From UBA2136 sp963974105 (lineage in GTDB: Bacteria > Pseudomonadota > Alphaproteobacteria > UBA2136): a DNA stretch of 64,000 nucleotides. The stretch is from contig CAXBBG010000001.1 in assembly GCA_963974105.1 (NCBI GenBank), forward strand, positions 496,001-560,000, in the 5' to 3' direction. Positions within the stretch are counted from its first letter, which is position 1, and every line of letters starts with the position of its first letter. The translations under genes and the position numbers were made by a program. Shown here piece by piece: positions 1 through 8,813 of this stretch. The notes under the pieces are model-generated. The model was not told the origin of the DNA. It saw only the letters and a list, made by a program, of their open reading frames with translations, and made no database searches.

Positions 1-45
1 ATAAAGAACGTAAAGGCACATAAATTATTTTAATGCTTTTTTTTA

Positions 46-1344
46 TTAAGCTATTTTGCGCAAACGTGCAGCAAAGAACCCGTCCATATTTTCAGCTGGC
101 GTGGTGCGTATTTCGCCTTGCTCATTTATGATATGTTCGTTTGCACCTACTTCATCCATGGCTATTTTTAAGCGTTCGAAGTTCGTGTTTTGTGCAAGGA
201 ATTTAGCAATTTGTTTTTCACCTTCATCGTGGAAGAGCGAGCAAGTTGCATAAACAAGAATGCCTTGAGGCTTAAGTAGTCGTGCTGACTCTTTAAGTAT
301 ATTTGCTTGTATACCTAATAGGTTTGTCACATGTTCAGGTTTTCTAGAAATGAGAACGTCAGGGTGTCTTCTTGATGTACCTGTTGCTGAGCAAGGGGCA
401 TCAATTAATATGCCTGCAAAACTATTGTCTGGCAATTTTGTGTCGCTTGCATCGCCGCAAATAATAGTGCCTGAAACTTGGCAACGCTTGAAGTTTTCAT
501 GAATACGTTCAATACGTTTTTGACTTAAATCTAAAGCTGTTACTTGGCGTGTTGGGTGTGCATCTATAAGTTGAATTGTTTTCCCGCCAGGGGCAGAGCA
601 CATATCAAGCAGGTCGCCGTCTGCCTTAAGTGGAGCAAATAGACGTGCCGGAATTTGAGCTGCTGCATCTTGTACGTAAATTTTACCACTATCCCAGCCA
701 GGGATTTCAGTAACAGAGATATGTTTTTGCTTTAAACGGAAAGTTTCAGCGTGAATGGGGATGTTGTAGATCATCTCCTGAATTTCTTCTGAGTCGATAA
801 TACTTGTGTCGCGTATGCGCAGGTCAATTTTAGAAACTTTAAGCATGTATTCAAAAATAGCTTCGCTACGCACAGGGCCGTAATCTTGTGTAATTTTATC
901 TTTTATCCATGTTGGGATATTAAGCCTTTCATGAGCTACTTGGTCAAGAATGGACATACCCTCACGTTGTGCACGGCGTAAAATAGCGTTGATAATAGCG
1001 GTTGCGCGCACTTTACCACGCACTTTGGCAAGTTCAACGGCGCCGTGTATTGCTGCGTGAGCAGGAATGCTGTCCATGAATAAAAGTTGAGCAATACCAA
1101 TACGCATGATGTTTTTTTCTAGACTGTCATTGTCGAAGGGGTGCTTCATGAATTTGTCAATAAGGTAAGATATTTCACCTATATGGCGTAGTGTAGTGGC
1201 AGTAATTGCACGCGCAAGTTTGCGTTCACGCTCATCTAGAGAAGGGAGTATCTTAGCCTCTGCAATTTCAATCGGTTGCTCGCGAATGATAACTTCACGA
1301 ATAATATTAACACTTGCATTTCTGCTACTTAAAGCTTCATCCAT
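46..1344 (-). CDS. rsmB: 16S rRNA m5C967 methyltransferase RsmB
   Basis: 432 residues, the usual RsmB length. The N-terminal third is a NusB-like helical RNA-binding domain. The rest is a Rossmann SAM-dependent methylase. Motif I reads DMCSAPGGKT, motif IV DAPCSATGTSRRHPD and motif VI YATCS. The two cysteines in the PCS and TCS motifs are the family's release and nucleophile cysteines. By family knowledge it methylates C967 of 16S rRNA on the naked RNA. No SD precedes the ATG; instead a 34-codon reading frame ends with TAATG overlapping the start, so translation may be coupled. A second RsmB-family methylase lies at 43375. Function is secure; the exact target base is by family. Confidence 0.93.
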   Translation of the reverse strand: MDEALSSRNASVNIIREVIIREQPIEIAEAKILPSLDERERKLARAITATTLRHIGEISYLIDKFMKHPFDNDSLEKNIMRIGIAQLLFMDSIPAHAAIHGAVELAKVRGKVRATAIINAILRRAQREGMSILDQVAHERLNIPTWIKDKITQDYGPVRSEAIFEYMLKVSKIDLRIRDTSIIDSEEIQEMIYNIPIHAETFRLKQKHISVTEIPGWDSGKIYVQDAAAQIPARLFAPLKADGDLLDMCSAPGGKTIQLIDAHPTRQVTALDLSQKRIERIHENFKRCQVSGTIICGDASDTKLPDNSFAGILIDAPCSATGTSRRHPDVLISRKPEHVTNLLGIQANILKESARLLKPQGILVYATCSLFHDEGEKQIAKFLAQNTNFERLKIAMDEVGANEHIINEQGEIRTTPAENMDGFFAARLRKIA

Positions 1345-1448
1345 TATATTTTGCCCATTTTTAAGCTGTTGTTGCTATTCTTATGCGGTGTATATTTTGC
1401 CCATTTAAAATAAATCACGCAAAGTATATTGCTATATATTTTGACCAT
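1344..1448 (-). CDS. Possible 34-residue leader peptide overlapping rsmB
   Basis: A short open frame starts at ATG 1448 and ends with a TAA that shares its last base with the rsmB ATG (TAATG), the classical arrangement for translational coupling. The peptide is basic (about MVKIYSNILC...SLKMGKI). No SD is visible before it and it resembles nothing I know. It lies within the three-copy direct repeat described separately, so it may be a by-product of that repeat rather than a gene. Confidence 0.3.
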   Translation of the reverse strand: MVKIYSNILCVIYFKWAKYTPHKNSNNSLKMGKI

Positions 1449-1449
1449 T
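1345..1449. repeat. Three direct repeats TATATTTTGNCCATT upstream of rsmB
   Basis: Near-identical 15-16 bp units begin at 1345, 1391 and 1435 (the third has A for C at one position). Spacing is 46 and 44 bp. The first copy abuts the rsmB start codon. On the minus strand each copy reads ATGGNCAAAATATA and so carries a start codon. Confidence 0.75.
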
Positions 1450-1642
1450 ATAGGTGTAAATAATATTTTGTATATCATTAGTCGCTTTAATGCAATGAAA
1501 AATACGTACAATTATGAAAGATATGATGTTTTTTTGTGTTTTTATAGTTGATTTTTATATGTGTATCACTTATAGATATAGGTGATAAATCTATCGAAGC
1601 AATGTGCTTTATTCCTTTTCGTCACCTTTTAGAGGTAACATT

Positions 1643-2326
1643 ATGTATAAAAAAATAATTATGGCTGTAGTTATTTCCTTTTTGTGCGCTAGCAGCACTT
1701 TTGTGCAGGCTAAAACTGTGCCTCAAGGAGATACAGATTTCAATAACTGTGTGGACACAGTATCGGCTCAGATTTTACAGAGTTTATCTTTCACAGATAT
1801 GCAGAGAAAAAACGTTCAAAAGGTAGAGGTTTTATTAAAACTTCATGAAGAAATAGGGCGTGCTGATCCTTGGCAGTCTGAATTTACGCAATATATCGTT
1901 GCTTTACGAGGTGCGCTTGACAATTATTTAACTGTCAAATGTTCGGCAGGGGCTGGCCATGTTGGCGATGCGGATGCAGCTTTTTTGTATCTGAAAAACG
2001 TGTATACCCAAACAGTTGAATATTTAGATAGCCTTTCAAGTATTGTTGATGCAGAAATTTCGGCAATTACCGCTTGTGCGGGAGGCGTTTTTCAAGACTT
2101 TAACGCTTACAGTATGCGCAATATGGAAAAGGTAAAAGCTTTTGAAAGGCATATTAGTGCTGAAGAGATTGCTGTTTACAAGTCTAAATATAATGCCTTA
2201 TATGGTACTGCATTTTTATTCTGTGATGCGAGTTATCACGGTTCTGACGCTGGGCGCGCTCACGTTAAATCACTTTCTGACGACCTGATGGAATATGTGG
2301 ATTATTTGATTGCAAAATATTCTTAA
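1643..2326 (+). CDS. Secreted protein of unknown function
   Basis: 227 residues from ATG 1643, which has AGAGGTAA just upstream and puts a clear Sec signal peptide at the N-terminus (basic MYKK, hydrophobic core, probable cleavage after VQA near residue 24). A 13-codon in-frame upstream extension would bury that signal. The mature part looks mainly helical and has four cysteines (in NNCVD, VKCSAG, TACAGG and FCDAS), consistent with periplasmic disulfides. I recognise no family. It is monocistronic and followed at once by an intrinsic terminator. Confidence 0.75.
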   Translation: MYKKIIMAVVISFLCASSTFVQAKTVPQGDTDFNNCVDTVSAQILQSLSFTDMQRKNVQKVEVLLKLHEEIGRADPWQSEFTQYIVALRGALDNYLTVKCSAGAGHVGDADAAFLYLKNVYTQTVEYLDSLSSIVDAEISAITACAGGVFQDFNAYSMRNMEKVKAFERHISAEEIAVYKSKYNALYGTAFLFCDASYHGSDAGRAHVKSLSDDLMEYVDYLIAKYS

Positions 2327-2350
2327 TTTAAGGCCGAATTTATCGAAATA

Positions 2351-2379
2351 AAAAACCTTCACATTGTGGAGGTTTTTTT
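2351..2379 (+). terminator. Intrinsic terminator
   Basis: Stem AAAAACCT/AGGTTTTT continuing through CAC/GTG around a 3-nt loop, then a long T run. It ends the secreted-protein gene and argues against any start for the next gene upstream of 2380. Confidence 0.8.
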
Positions 2380-2404
2380 TTATTTTTTTTGTTATAGTGA
2401 GTTT

Positions 2405-2917
2405 ATGATTTTAATATTTATTGTTGTTTTATTTGCTTTGGAAATTGCCGCTTTTGTTGAAGTAGGCGGTGAAATTGGTGTGCTCAGCACGCTTTTGGTT
2501 ATTCTGTTAAGTGCTATGTATGGCATAGGTCAACTAAAATATTACACAATGTATATTTCACAAAGCCAAGGTGGTGGTAAAAAGGAAGTGGCAGATCGCA
2601 TGTTTCATGGTGTTTGCGGTATTTTAGCATCCCTGTTATTGGTTGTTCCTGGTTTTGTTACAGACGGTTTAGGTCTTTTATTATTAATTCCTTTTGTGCG
2701 CATTTTCTTACGTACATTTATTTTAGACAGTATTGTCGGGGGTTACACCTTCGGTTTGGTGGATACGGGTGATCTGAATGATATGAAGGATTATTATAAA
2801 AAGAAAAAATCTTCACGTGCCAGCGCTAAAAGTAAGGTTGAAAAAATACATGTGGTTGAGGCTGAATTTGAAATAGTTGAAGCTGATGATAAAAAAAATG
2901 ACACGGACTCAAAGTAA
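2405..2917 (+). CDS. fxsA: FxsA-family inner-membrane protein
   Basis: 170 residues from ATG 2405. An earlier in-frame start would lie inside the preceding terminator. The first ~115 residues carry hydrophobic segments in the FxsA pattern: an N-terminal helix with EIAAFVEVGGEIG, then the diagnostic stretch GVCGILASLLLVVPGFVTDGLG and LLLIPFVR. The last 50 residues are charged and cytoplasmic. FxsA of E. coli is linked to phage exclusion when overproduced; its normal role is not settled. In alphaproteobacteria it often sits near secB or timB genes, but not here. Family confident, symbol by similarity. Confidence 0.82.
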   Translation: MILIFIVVLFALEIAAFVEVGGEIGVLSTLLVILLSAMYGIGQLKYYTMYISQSQGGGKKEVADRMFHGVCGILASLLLVVPGFVTDGLGLLLLIPFVRIFLRTFILDSIVGGYTFGLVDTGDLNDMKDYYKKKKSSRASAKSKVEKIHVVEAEFEIVEADDKKNDTDSK

Positions 2918-3014
2918 ATTCATTGTACGTATTGCAATTTAAGATCATTTTCCCTATATAAAGGTTATCTAAAAATCTTTATCTTTTCATTTTTCATCTG
3001 TGGAGGTCTCTCCT

Positions 3015-3854
3015 ATGTTTGATAAAAATCTAAAACACTTAAGTTTACTTAGTGAACTTATGCAGTCAACTAAACCTCTTAAAAAACTCAAAGCAGGGTT
3101 TAAGCTCATTACGCGCAGTTCTGTGGATGATGCTTATGACATGCTTTGGCTTTTAAATGAGTCTGTGAACGGCGATACCAAGCTATTCAGTGATAAAATT
3201 GAAAAACTTGTAGGGCAAGCAATTCGGGGAAAAGGCGTCCGTTTTGACGTTCAAAAACTTTGTACTGTTTGTCCAAGTGAAAAAATTGCTTTAGCATTTA
3301 AAGATGCTGCAGGTGGTCATTTAGGGCAAAACCGAAAAGGTTTGCTTGCAAGGCCATATCTGCACCATATTTTAATGGTTTGGTTTTTGGTGATGATGTG
3401 TGGCGGCGATGAGGCGCAGCAAATTGTTGCGCTGCTTCATGACTATAGTGAAGATGTGCCAGATAGGTCTATTTCCGTTGAAACGCTTTCGAAGCATATA
3501 CGTTACAAATATGGCGCGCGTGTTGTAAAAGGTTGTGCGTATTTATGTAATAAAAAAGGTATTTCAGGGAGAACGCCAGCGCAAGCTGTAGAAAAACATA
3601 TATGGCAATTGAGTCACTTAAAATCTATGCCAAAAGCTTGGCAGTTGGTTAAGTTGTGCGATAGGTCATGCAATATGTATGATAGCCGACGTGATGGGCC
3701 TGTGGGCAATACGCCTTGCTCTATTGCAAAGGAAATTGATCAATGTGAAGAGTTTTTTGCAGTTTGTTCGCAAACGCCCGCATTACTTAAGGAATTCTCA
3801 ATGTATATTACACATCTTTTGGATGTAAAATATGATTTGAAGCATTTAAATTGA
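3015..3854 (+). CDS. SpoT-like HD-domain hydrolase (single domain)
   Basis: 279 residues. ATG 3015 is chosen because GGAGG stands 8 nt upstream. Residues ~112-225 follow the HD hydrolase half of RelA/SpoT: H117-H118 in RPYLHH, the HDxxED box (H142, D143, E146, D147 in LLHDYSEDVP) and D216/N220 in KLCDRSCNMYD, matching the SpoT LADRxxNM signature. There is no synthetase, TGS or ACT domain. About 110 N-terminal residues are unlike anything I recognise. By homology it may hydrolyse (p)ppGpp or a related nucleotide in the cytosol, like Mesh1-type small alarmone hydrolases. It stops at TGA and is followed by its own terminator. Confidence 0.7.
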   Translation: MFDKNLKHLSLLSELMQSTKPLKKLKAGFKLITRSSVDDAYDMLWLLNESVNGDTKLFSDKIEKLVGQAIRGKGVRFDVQKLCTVCPSEKIALAFKDAAGGHLGQNRKGLLARPYLHHILMVWFLVMMCGGDEAQQIVALLHDYSEDVPDRSISVETLSKHIRYKYGARVVKGCAYLCNKKGISGRTPAQAVEKHIWQLSHLKSMPKAWQLVKLCDRSCNMYDSRRDGPVGNTPCSIAKEIDQCEEFFAVCSQTPALLKEFSMYITHLLDVKYDLKHLN

Positions 3855-3876
3855 AGTATAAATATGTAATCGATGT

Positions 3877-3912
3877 TAAAAAACACCCTTGTATCTAAGG
3901 GTGTTTTTTTAT
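3877..3912 (+). terminator. Intrinsic terminator
   Basis: AAAAAACACCCTT-gtatct-AAGGGTGTTTTTTT: a perfect stem of about 13 bp with a T tract, directly after the HD-hydrolase gene. Confidence 0.9.
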
Positions 3913-4094
3913 GTAACTGACATGTTTATTCATTGATTTGTTTTAAATGTAACACTTTAAGGGTTTTATATAGTGATATTTTTAGTCTATTTGGTGTTCT
4001 TTGCGTTTATTATGTAACAGTTGTATTTGTGAAAGGGGTTATAAATAGATAGGACATGTGTAGGGTGTGTTCCTTTGTGCGTTATAAAGTGTAT

Positions 4095-4110
4095 AGTGGT
4101 ATGGACCACT
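4095..4110. promoter_or_regulatory. Inverted repeat upstream of GGDEF/EAL gene
   Basis: AGTGGT-ATGG-ACCACT, perfect 6-bp arms with a 4-nt spacer, 38 bases before the TTG start of the diguanylate cyclase/phosphodiesterase gene. It could be an operator or a leader hairpin. The remaining ~180 bases of this intergenic stretch are AT-rich with nothing else I can support. Confidence 0.35.
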
Positions 4111-4148
4111 TTTCAGCATGTAAGCGAAATTAGGAGAATAAAAGTCAT

Positions 4149-7091
4149 TTGGTTGATTTAATAACAACAATATCATATTGGGTACTGGCATCTTTTTGGC
4201 TGCTGGTCTTTGTTTTATATATTGCTAATTATAGTTATATTCGCAATGCCCGTGCAACCATTGGCGTTATGTTGACTGCGACCGCTTTTATTGGCGGTTC
4301 AGAAATTTTTTCAAGCGCGTTATTTGCAGAGTATTTAAACCTTTTTTCTCAAAGTAAATCGGAAGCCATGCAAATGGGGACCTTTCAAATTCAAGATTTG
4401 ACGTCACAACATGTGCGCATTTTTTCTGCGATCGGTTTATTATGTGTCTTTGTTTTTTGGCTTATTCCTTTAGAGGTGAAGGACAAGGTTAAAATGAAGA
4501 GGCTCATTGAAGAAAGCGAAGAGCGTTTCCGTACGATTACTGAAAAGACAACAGATATCACGATTATTTATGATAAAGACAAAGGGTTTCGGTATATTAG
4601 CCCATCTGTTTCAAAGATTATTGGTTTTACTGTTGAAGAGTTGAGAGGTAAATGTCCTGATGCAATTGTTCACCCAGATGATCTTGAAAACTTTTTAAAC
4701 AGCGTTGAACGTGCGCTGAAGGTTGCCAATAAAACAATTACCATCTCAGATTTTCGTGTAAAAAATAACAAAAACCAATGGGTGTATTTTGAAGGGCGTG
4801 TTACGAACATACCTACTGTGCGTGGCGTTGAAGGACTTGTTATTAACTGCCGTGACATACAAAAACGTAAAGAGGCATATGAGCTTTTAAATCGCCGTTT
4901 GGATATGGATGCTTTGGTGAGTAAAATCTCCACAGAATTTATTAACACAGAAGCGGTTGATGTTTATTCAAAAATTGAAAATACGCTTATGGCACTGGGC
5001 GATTTTTCAAAGGTCGACCATGCTTATCTCTTTAGCTTTGAGCCAGAATCCCAGCAGTTTGAAAATCAATTAGAATGGCACCGTGAAGGTAAATCTTCCG
5101 TTATTCAAGATTTGGAACCTATTACAGCCGACCTCTATCCATGGATGCTTGAAAAGCTTGAAATGTTAGAGTCTGTTTATGTGCCTGATGTGTTTAAGTT
5201 ACCTAAATCTGCAGACCAAGAAAAAGCTATTTTTAAAGCGGCTGGTATACGTTCTTTATTGGCCGTACCTGTAAGCCGTGAGGGGCGTTTGAATGGTTTT
5301 CTATTGCTAGATAACTTAGAAAAAGTTCATAAATGGGAGAAGCATGACATATCACTTTTAAACGTGATTGCAGAAATTGTTTCAAATGCAATGCAGCGCT
5401 ATTCAACGGAAGAGAATTTAAAAACTTTATCGCAAGCAGTCGAGCAAAGTATGTCTTCAGTGATTATTATAAAGCCTAATGGTATGGTCGAATATGTAAA
5501 CCAAAAATTCCAAGAGGTTACAGGTTATAGTGCAGAAGAGGTTCTAGGTAAGTCTATTGGTGACTTTGCGAAGATTGATGGTGCGGAATCCCGCAATAAA
5601 GAAATTTTGGATACGGTTAATCGTGGTGAGGATTGGCGTGGCGAAGTTTTAAATAAAAAGAAAAATGGTGAAGAGTTGTGGGAATCTGTCACAACATCAC
5701 CTATTAAAAATAATAAAGGTGAAATTAAGCATATTTTAAGCGTGCGTGAAGACGTCACATTGAAGAAGTCTTATGAAGATAAACTTATCTATCAAGCAAA
5801 CTATGACGATTTGACAGGCATTCCAAATCGCGTGCTTGCACATGACCGCCTTTCAGAGGCGATGATGCGTGCACAGCTCAATAAAAATAGCGTTGCATCT
5901 ATTATTGTTGGCCTTGACACCTTTAAAAAAGTAAATGAAACCCTCGGACATAGCGTGGGTGATCAGCTACTTGTTGAGGCGAGCTTGAGACTGAAGCATT
6001 ATGTGCCAGAGATTGGTACATTGGCCCGCCTTGGCGGTGACGAGTTTTTAATTGTTCTACCAATTGACCATGATGACTATGCTGAAATAGTTGCGTCTCG
6101 TATTTTAGAGTCATTTGCAGAGCCCTTTATTTTAGGTGACAATGAAGTAACTGTGACGGCAAGTATGGGCATTGCCATTGCGCCAAATGATGGAGATGAT
6201 CCACATGTGATATTGCGTAATGCAGGCAGTGCGATGCACCGTGCAAAAGATGAAGGTCGTAATAATTTCCAATTCTTCGCAGAGGAAATGCATAGTGATG
6301 CTTTAAAACGCATTCAAATGGAAGGTTATTTACGCCGTGCCCAAGAGTTTGATGAGTTAGAGCTTTATTACCAACCTATTGTGCGCACTCATTCTTGTAA
6401 GGTTGCGGGTGCAGAAGCTTTACTGCGTTGGAATAACCCTCATTTAGGTCCTGTTTCACCGGTTGATTTCATTCCACTTGCAGAAGATATTGGGCTTATT
6501 GTACCCATGGGTGAATGGATTTTGCGCACGGCTTGTTTGCAAGCTAAGAAGTGGGCTAAGGATAAAAATGCGCCTAATTATGTCAGCGTAAACGTTTCTG
6601 TACGCCAATTTAAAGGTGAAGATTTTGTTGGCTTGGTACGACGTATTTTAGAAGAAACAAATTTAAACGCAAAACATTTGCGTGTAGAGGTGACAGAAAG
6701 TCTACTCGTAGACGAAGAGGTTGGCGGTACTGTGGATCTGGCTCTTAAAGGCCTTAAAGATATGGGCGTGATGATTTTACTCGACGATTTTGGGACGGGT
6801 TATTCATCTTTGAGCTATCTTAAAAAATATGACTTCCATACACTGAAAATTGACCGTTCCTTTGTGTGCGATATACCAGATGATGCGGAAGACAAAGCTT
6901 TGGTACAAGCGATTATGGCTATGGCGCATAGCTTAAGCCTAGAAGTTGTTGCAGAGGGTGTCGAAACCAAAGAACAATTAGATTATTTGTCGACGCTTGG
7001 ATGTGACAGTATACAGGGGTATTTCTTCTCTAAACCACTGCCAGATAAACAATTTGATGATTTAATGATGAATTGGCAGTATACTTCTTAA
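4149..7091 (+). CDS. Membrane PAS-GAF-PAS-GGDEF-EAL cyclic-di-GMP protein
   Basis: 980 residues from TTG 4149 (AGGAG 12 nt upstream; no nearby in-frame ATG). Three membrane helices within residues ~1-115 are followed by a PAS (~125-240), a GAF (~255-410), a second PAS (~420-540), GGDEF (~545-705) and EAL (~715-975). The cyclase motif GGDEF (629-633) is intact. The RxxD inhibitory site expected just before it is absent (PEIG instead). EAL residues are present: E756 in EALLRW, VNVS, EVTES, DDFGTGYS, LKID and VAEGVET. Both activities are therefore possible; GGDEF may instead act as a GTP sensor. It senses a membrane, redox or small-molecule signal and sets c-di-GMP. Monocistronic. Confidence 0.93.
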   Translation: MVDLITTISYWVLASFWLLVFVLYIANYSYIRNARATIGVMLTATAFIGGSEIFSSALFAEYLNLFSQSKSEAMQMGTFQIQDLTSQHVRIFSAIGLLCVFVFWLIPLEVKDKVKMKRLIEESEERFRTITEKTTDITIIYDKDKGFRYISPSVSKIIGFTVEELRGKCPDAIVHPDDLENFLNSVERALKVANKTITISDFRVKNNKNQWVYFEGRVTNIPTVRGVEGLVINCRDIQKRKEAYELLNRRLDMDALVSKISTEFINTEAVDVYSKIENTLMALGDFSKVDHAYLFSFEPESQQFENQLEWHREGKSSVIQDLEPITADLYPWMLEKLEMLESVYVPDVFKLPKSADQEKAIFKAAGIRSLLAVPVSREGRLNGFLLLDNLEKVHKWEKHDISLLNVIAEIVSNAMQRYSTEENLKTLSQAVEQSMSSVIIIKPNGMVEYVNQKFQEVTGYSAEEVLGKSIGDFAKIDGAESRNKEILDTVNRGEDWRGEVLNKKKNGEELWESVTTSPIKNNKGEIKHILSVREDVTLKKSYEDKLIYQANYDDLTGIPNRVLAHDRLSEAMMRAQLNKNSVASIIVGLDTFKKVNETLGHSVGDQLLVEASLRLKHYVPEIGTLARLGGDEFLIVLPIDHDDYAEIVASRILESFAEPFILGDNEVTVTASMGIAIAPNDGDDPHVILRNAGSAMHRAKDEGRNNFQFFAEEMHSDALKRIQMEGYLRRAQEFDELELYYQPIVRTHSCKVAGAEALLRWNNPHLGPVSPVDFIPLAEDIGLIVPMGEWILRTACLQAKKWAKDKNAPNYVSVNVSVRQFKGEDFVGLVRRILEETNLNAKHLRVEVTESLLVDEEVGGTVDLALKGLKDMGVMILLDDFGTGYSSLSYLKKYDFHTLKIDRSFVCDIPDDAEDKALVQAIMAMAHSLSLEVVAEGVETKEQLDYLSTLGCDSIQGYFFSKPLPDKQFDDLMMNWQYTS

Positions 7092-7115
7092 TAATTTTAT
7101 ATAGAGGGGGATATT

Positions 7116-7901
7116 ATGGCTAAAGGCGGTAAATATGTATCTAAAGAAGCAGATGAACAAGGCTTCTTTCATTACACCGAGTCTGAAAATGCTGTTTGGC
7201 GCGACCTAGTAACACGGCAGAAATCTATTTTACCAGGGCTTGTGTGCGACGCTTATTTGCATGGGTTAGATGTTTTAAAACTTTCAGAGGATCGTGTCCC
7301 ACAACTTAAGGACGTGAGTGCAGTTTTGCAAAAAGAGACAGGCTTTGGAGTAACAGCTGTCCCCGCCCTTATTTCTCCGCATAGATTTTTCGAACTTTTA
7401 TCTAAGAGACAATTTCCAGCAGCAACGTTTATTCGCACCTCAGAAGAATTTGATTATCTACAAGAGCCAGATGTTTTTCATGAAGTTTGGGGGCATTGCC
7501 CAATGCTGACGGATAAAACGTATACCGATTTTATTCAAAAGTATGGTGAACTCGCCTTAACGCTCGATAAAAAATATATATGGATGATGCAGAGGCTTTT
7601 TTGGTTTACGGTGGAATTTGGCTTGATAGATGAAGGTAAAGGACCTCTTATTTATGGTGCGGGCATTGTTTCTTCTTCTGGGGAAAGCCCTTACGCTTTG
7701 AAAAGTGATGAGCCAGAGCGCCTACCTTTTGATATTTTGGATGTTTTTAGAACGCCATACCGTATTGATATCTACCAGCGTAAATATTTTGTGATTAAAT
7801 CATTTAAAGACCTTTACGATGTGGTGAGCCATGACCTGGTACCGTTGATGGATAAAGCGCTAGAGCTTGGTATGCATGAACCAACATATCCTGCTAAATA
7901 A
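7116..7901 (+). CDS. phhA: Phenylalanine-4-hydroxylase
   Basis: 261 residues, the usual bacterial single-domain length. It converts phenylalanine to tyrosine using tetrahydropterin and O2. The iron triad is visible: H122 and H127 in FHEVWGHCPML and E167 in FTVEFG. The usual LQEPDVFHE lead-in is present, and no ACT regulatory domain is seen, as normal for bacteria. A strong SD (GAGGGGG) precedes the ATG. It follows the c-di-GMP gene by 24 nt without a terminator, so co-transcription is possible, though no functional link is known. No pterin dehydratase (phhB) or tyrosine-degradation gene is nearby. Confidence 0.95.
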   Translation: MAKGGKYVSKEADEQGFFHYTESENAVWRDLVTRQKSILPGLVCDAYLHGLDVLKLSEDRVPQLKDVSAVLQKETGFGVTAVPALISPHRFFELLSKRQFPAATFIRTSEEFDYLQEPDVFHEVWGHCPMLTDKTYTDFIQKYGELALTLDKKYIWMMQRLFWFTVEFGLIDEGKGPLIYGAGIVSSSGESPYALKSDEPERLPFDILDVFRTPYRIDIYQRKYFVIKSFKDLYDVVSHDLVPLMDKALELGMHEPTYPAK

Positions 7902-8027
7902 GTGCATATAAAGCACAGACTTAAGTTACATTGCCTTATTTTAAAGGATGTTATGAGTAATGAATGTACATACGCGTAAAAAATGGGTATATACTTGTAA
8001 ATGTTTAAAAATATAAAGGTTAAGTAA

Positions 8028-8795
8028 ATGAAATTACGTATATTAGGGTGCGACGGCGGCCGAGGGCTTGGTTATAATAGTACGACACTCTTGTTTAATG
8101 ACCATGTACTTTTAGACGCAGGAACAATTCAAAGTGAAATTACGCTTGAAGATGCTTTAAAAGTTACTGATATATTCTTAACACATGCACACTTAGACCA
8201 TTTGCTGGACTTGCCCTTTTTATTAGACGCAACGTTTGAGCAGCGCCGTCAGCCACTGCGCATACACGCTACTAAGGAAACATTAGATGTCATGATGACG
8301 CATATTTTTAATGATCAAATTTGGCCTAATTTTTCTAAGTTACCAACCGCAGACTCAGGTCAATTTACGCTACATGAAATTAAGTCTGGTGTATCATATA
8401 AAGCGGGCGAACTTACTTTTATGCCGATTGATGTAGACCATACTGTGCCAACAGTAGGCTATAAAATATCTGACGCAAATGGGTCTTTGGTCTTTTCAGG
8501 TGACACTTGCCCTGTGGACAGTATCTGGGAAGTTGCTAACAATGCAGAAAACTTAGAAGCGGTGATTGTTGATCTTTCATTCCCTATTAGCGAGCAGCAT
8601 ATTGCAACTCTTTCAAAGCATATGACAGCGGCAGATGTAGAAGATCAGCTTAAAAAACTAAAGGTTGATTGTGACGTTTATGTTTTCCATTACAAGGTTG
8701 GGCTTGCCTCAATTTTAGAGGGGCAAACTAAAAAAATAATGCACTTTGGTAAGCCTGTTAAAACGCTTAGAAAATATAAAGAGCTTATTATCTAA
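8028..8795 (+). CDS. Metallo-beta-lactamase-fold hydrolase, class II cyclic-nucleotide phosphodiesterase-like
   Basis: 255 residues. The metal motif THAHLDH gives H53, H55, D57 and H58; later ligands are H in DVDHTVP, D in FSGDTCP and H in VFHYK. The lead-in to the metal motif followed by LPFLLD and the overall length match the class II 3',5'-cyclic nucleotide phosphodiesterase group (yeast PDE1, bacterial CpdP) better than glyoxalase or RNase Z types. The predicted role is intracellular cAMP/cGMP hydrolysis; other phosphodiesters cannot be excluded. The gene ends 18 nt before the convergent lolA with no terminator between, so the transcripts probably overlap. Confidence 0.7.
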   Translation: MKLRILGCDGGRGLGYNSTTLLFNDHVLLDAGTIQSEITLEDALKVTDIFLTHAHLDHLLDLPFLLDATFEQRRQPLRIHATKETLDVMMTHIFNDQIWPNFSKLPTADSGQFTLHEIKSGVSYKAGELTFMPIDVDHTVPTVGYKISDANGSLVFSGDTCPVDSIWEVANNAENLEAVIVDLSFPISEQHIATLSKHMTAADVEDQLKKLKVDCDVYVFHYKVGLASILEGQTKKIMHFGKPVKTLRKYKELII

Positions 8796-8813
8796 TATAG
8801 AAATGCTACATAC

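Noticed and set aside
1..45. Possible 3' end of a plus-strand gene (frames ending at 23 or 33)
   Set aside because: Too short to distinguish from non-coding sequence.
7901..7925. GTGC-atataaa-GCAC hairpin after phhA
   Set aside because: Short stem with no T run.
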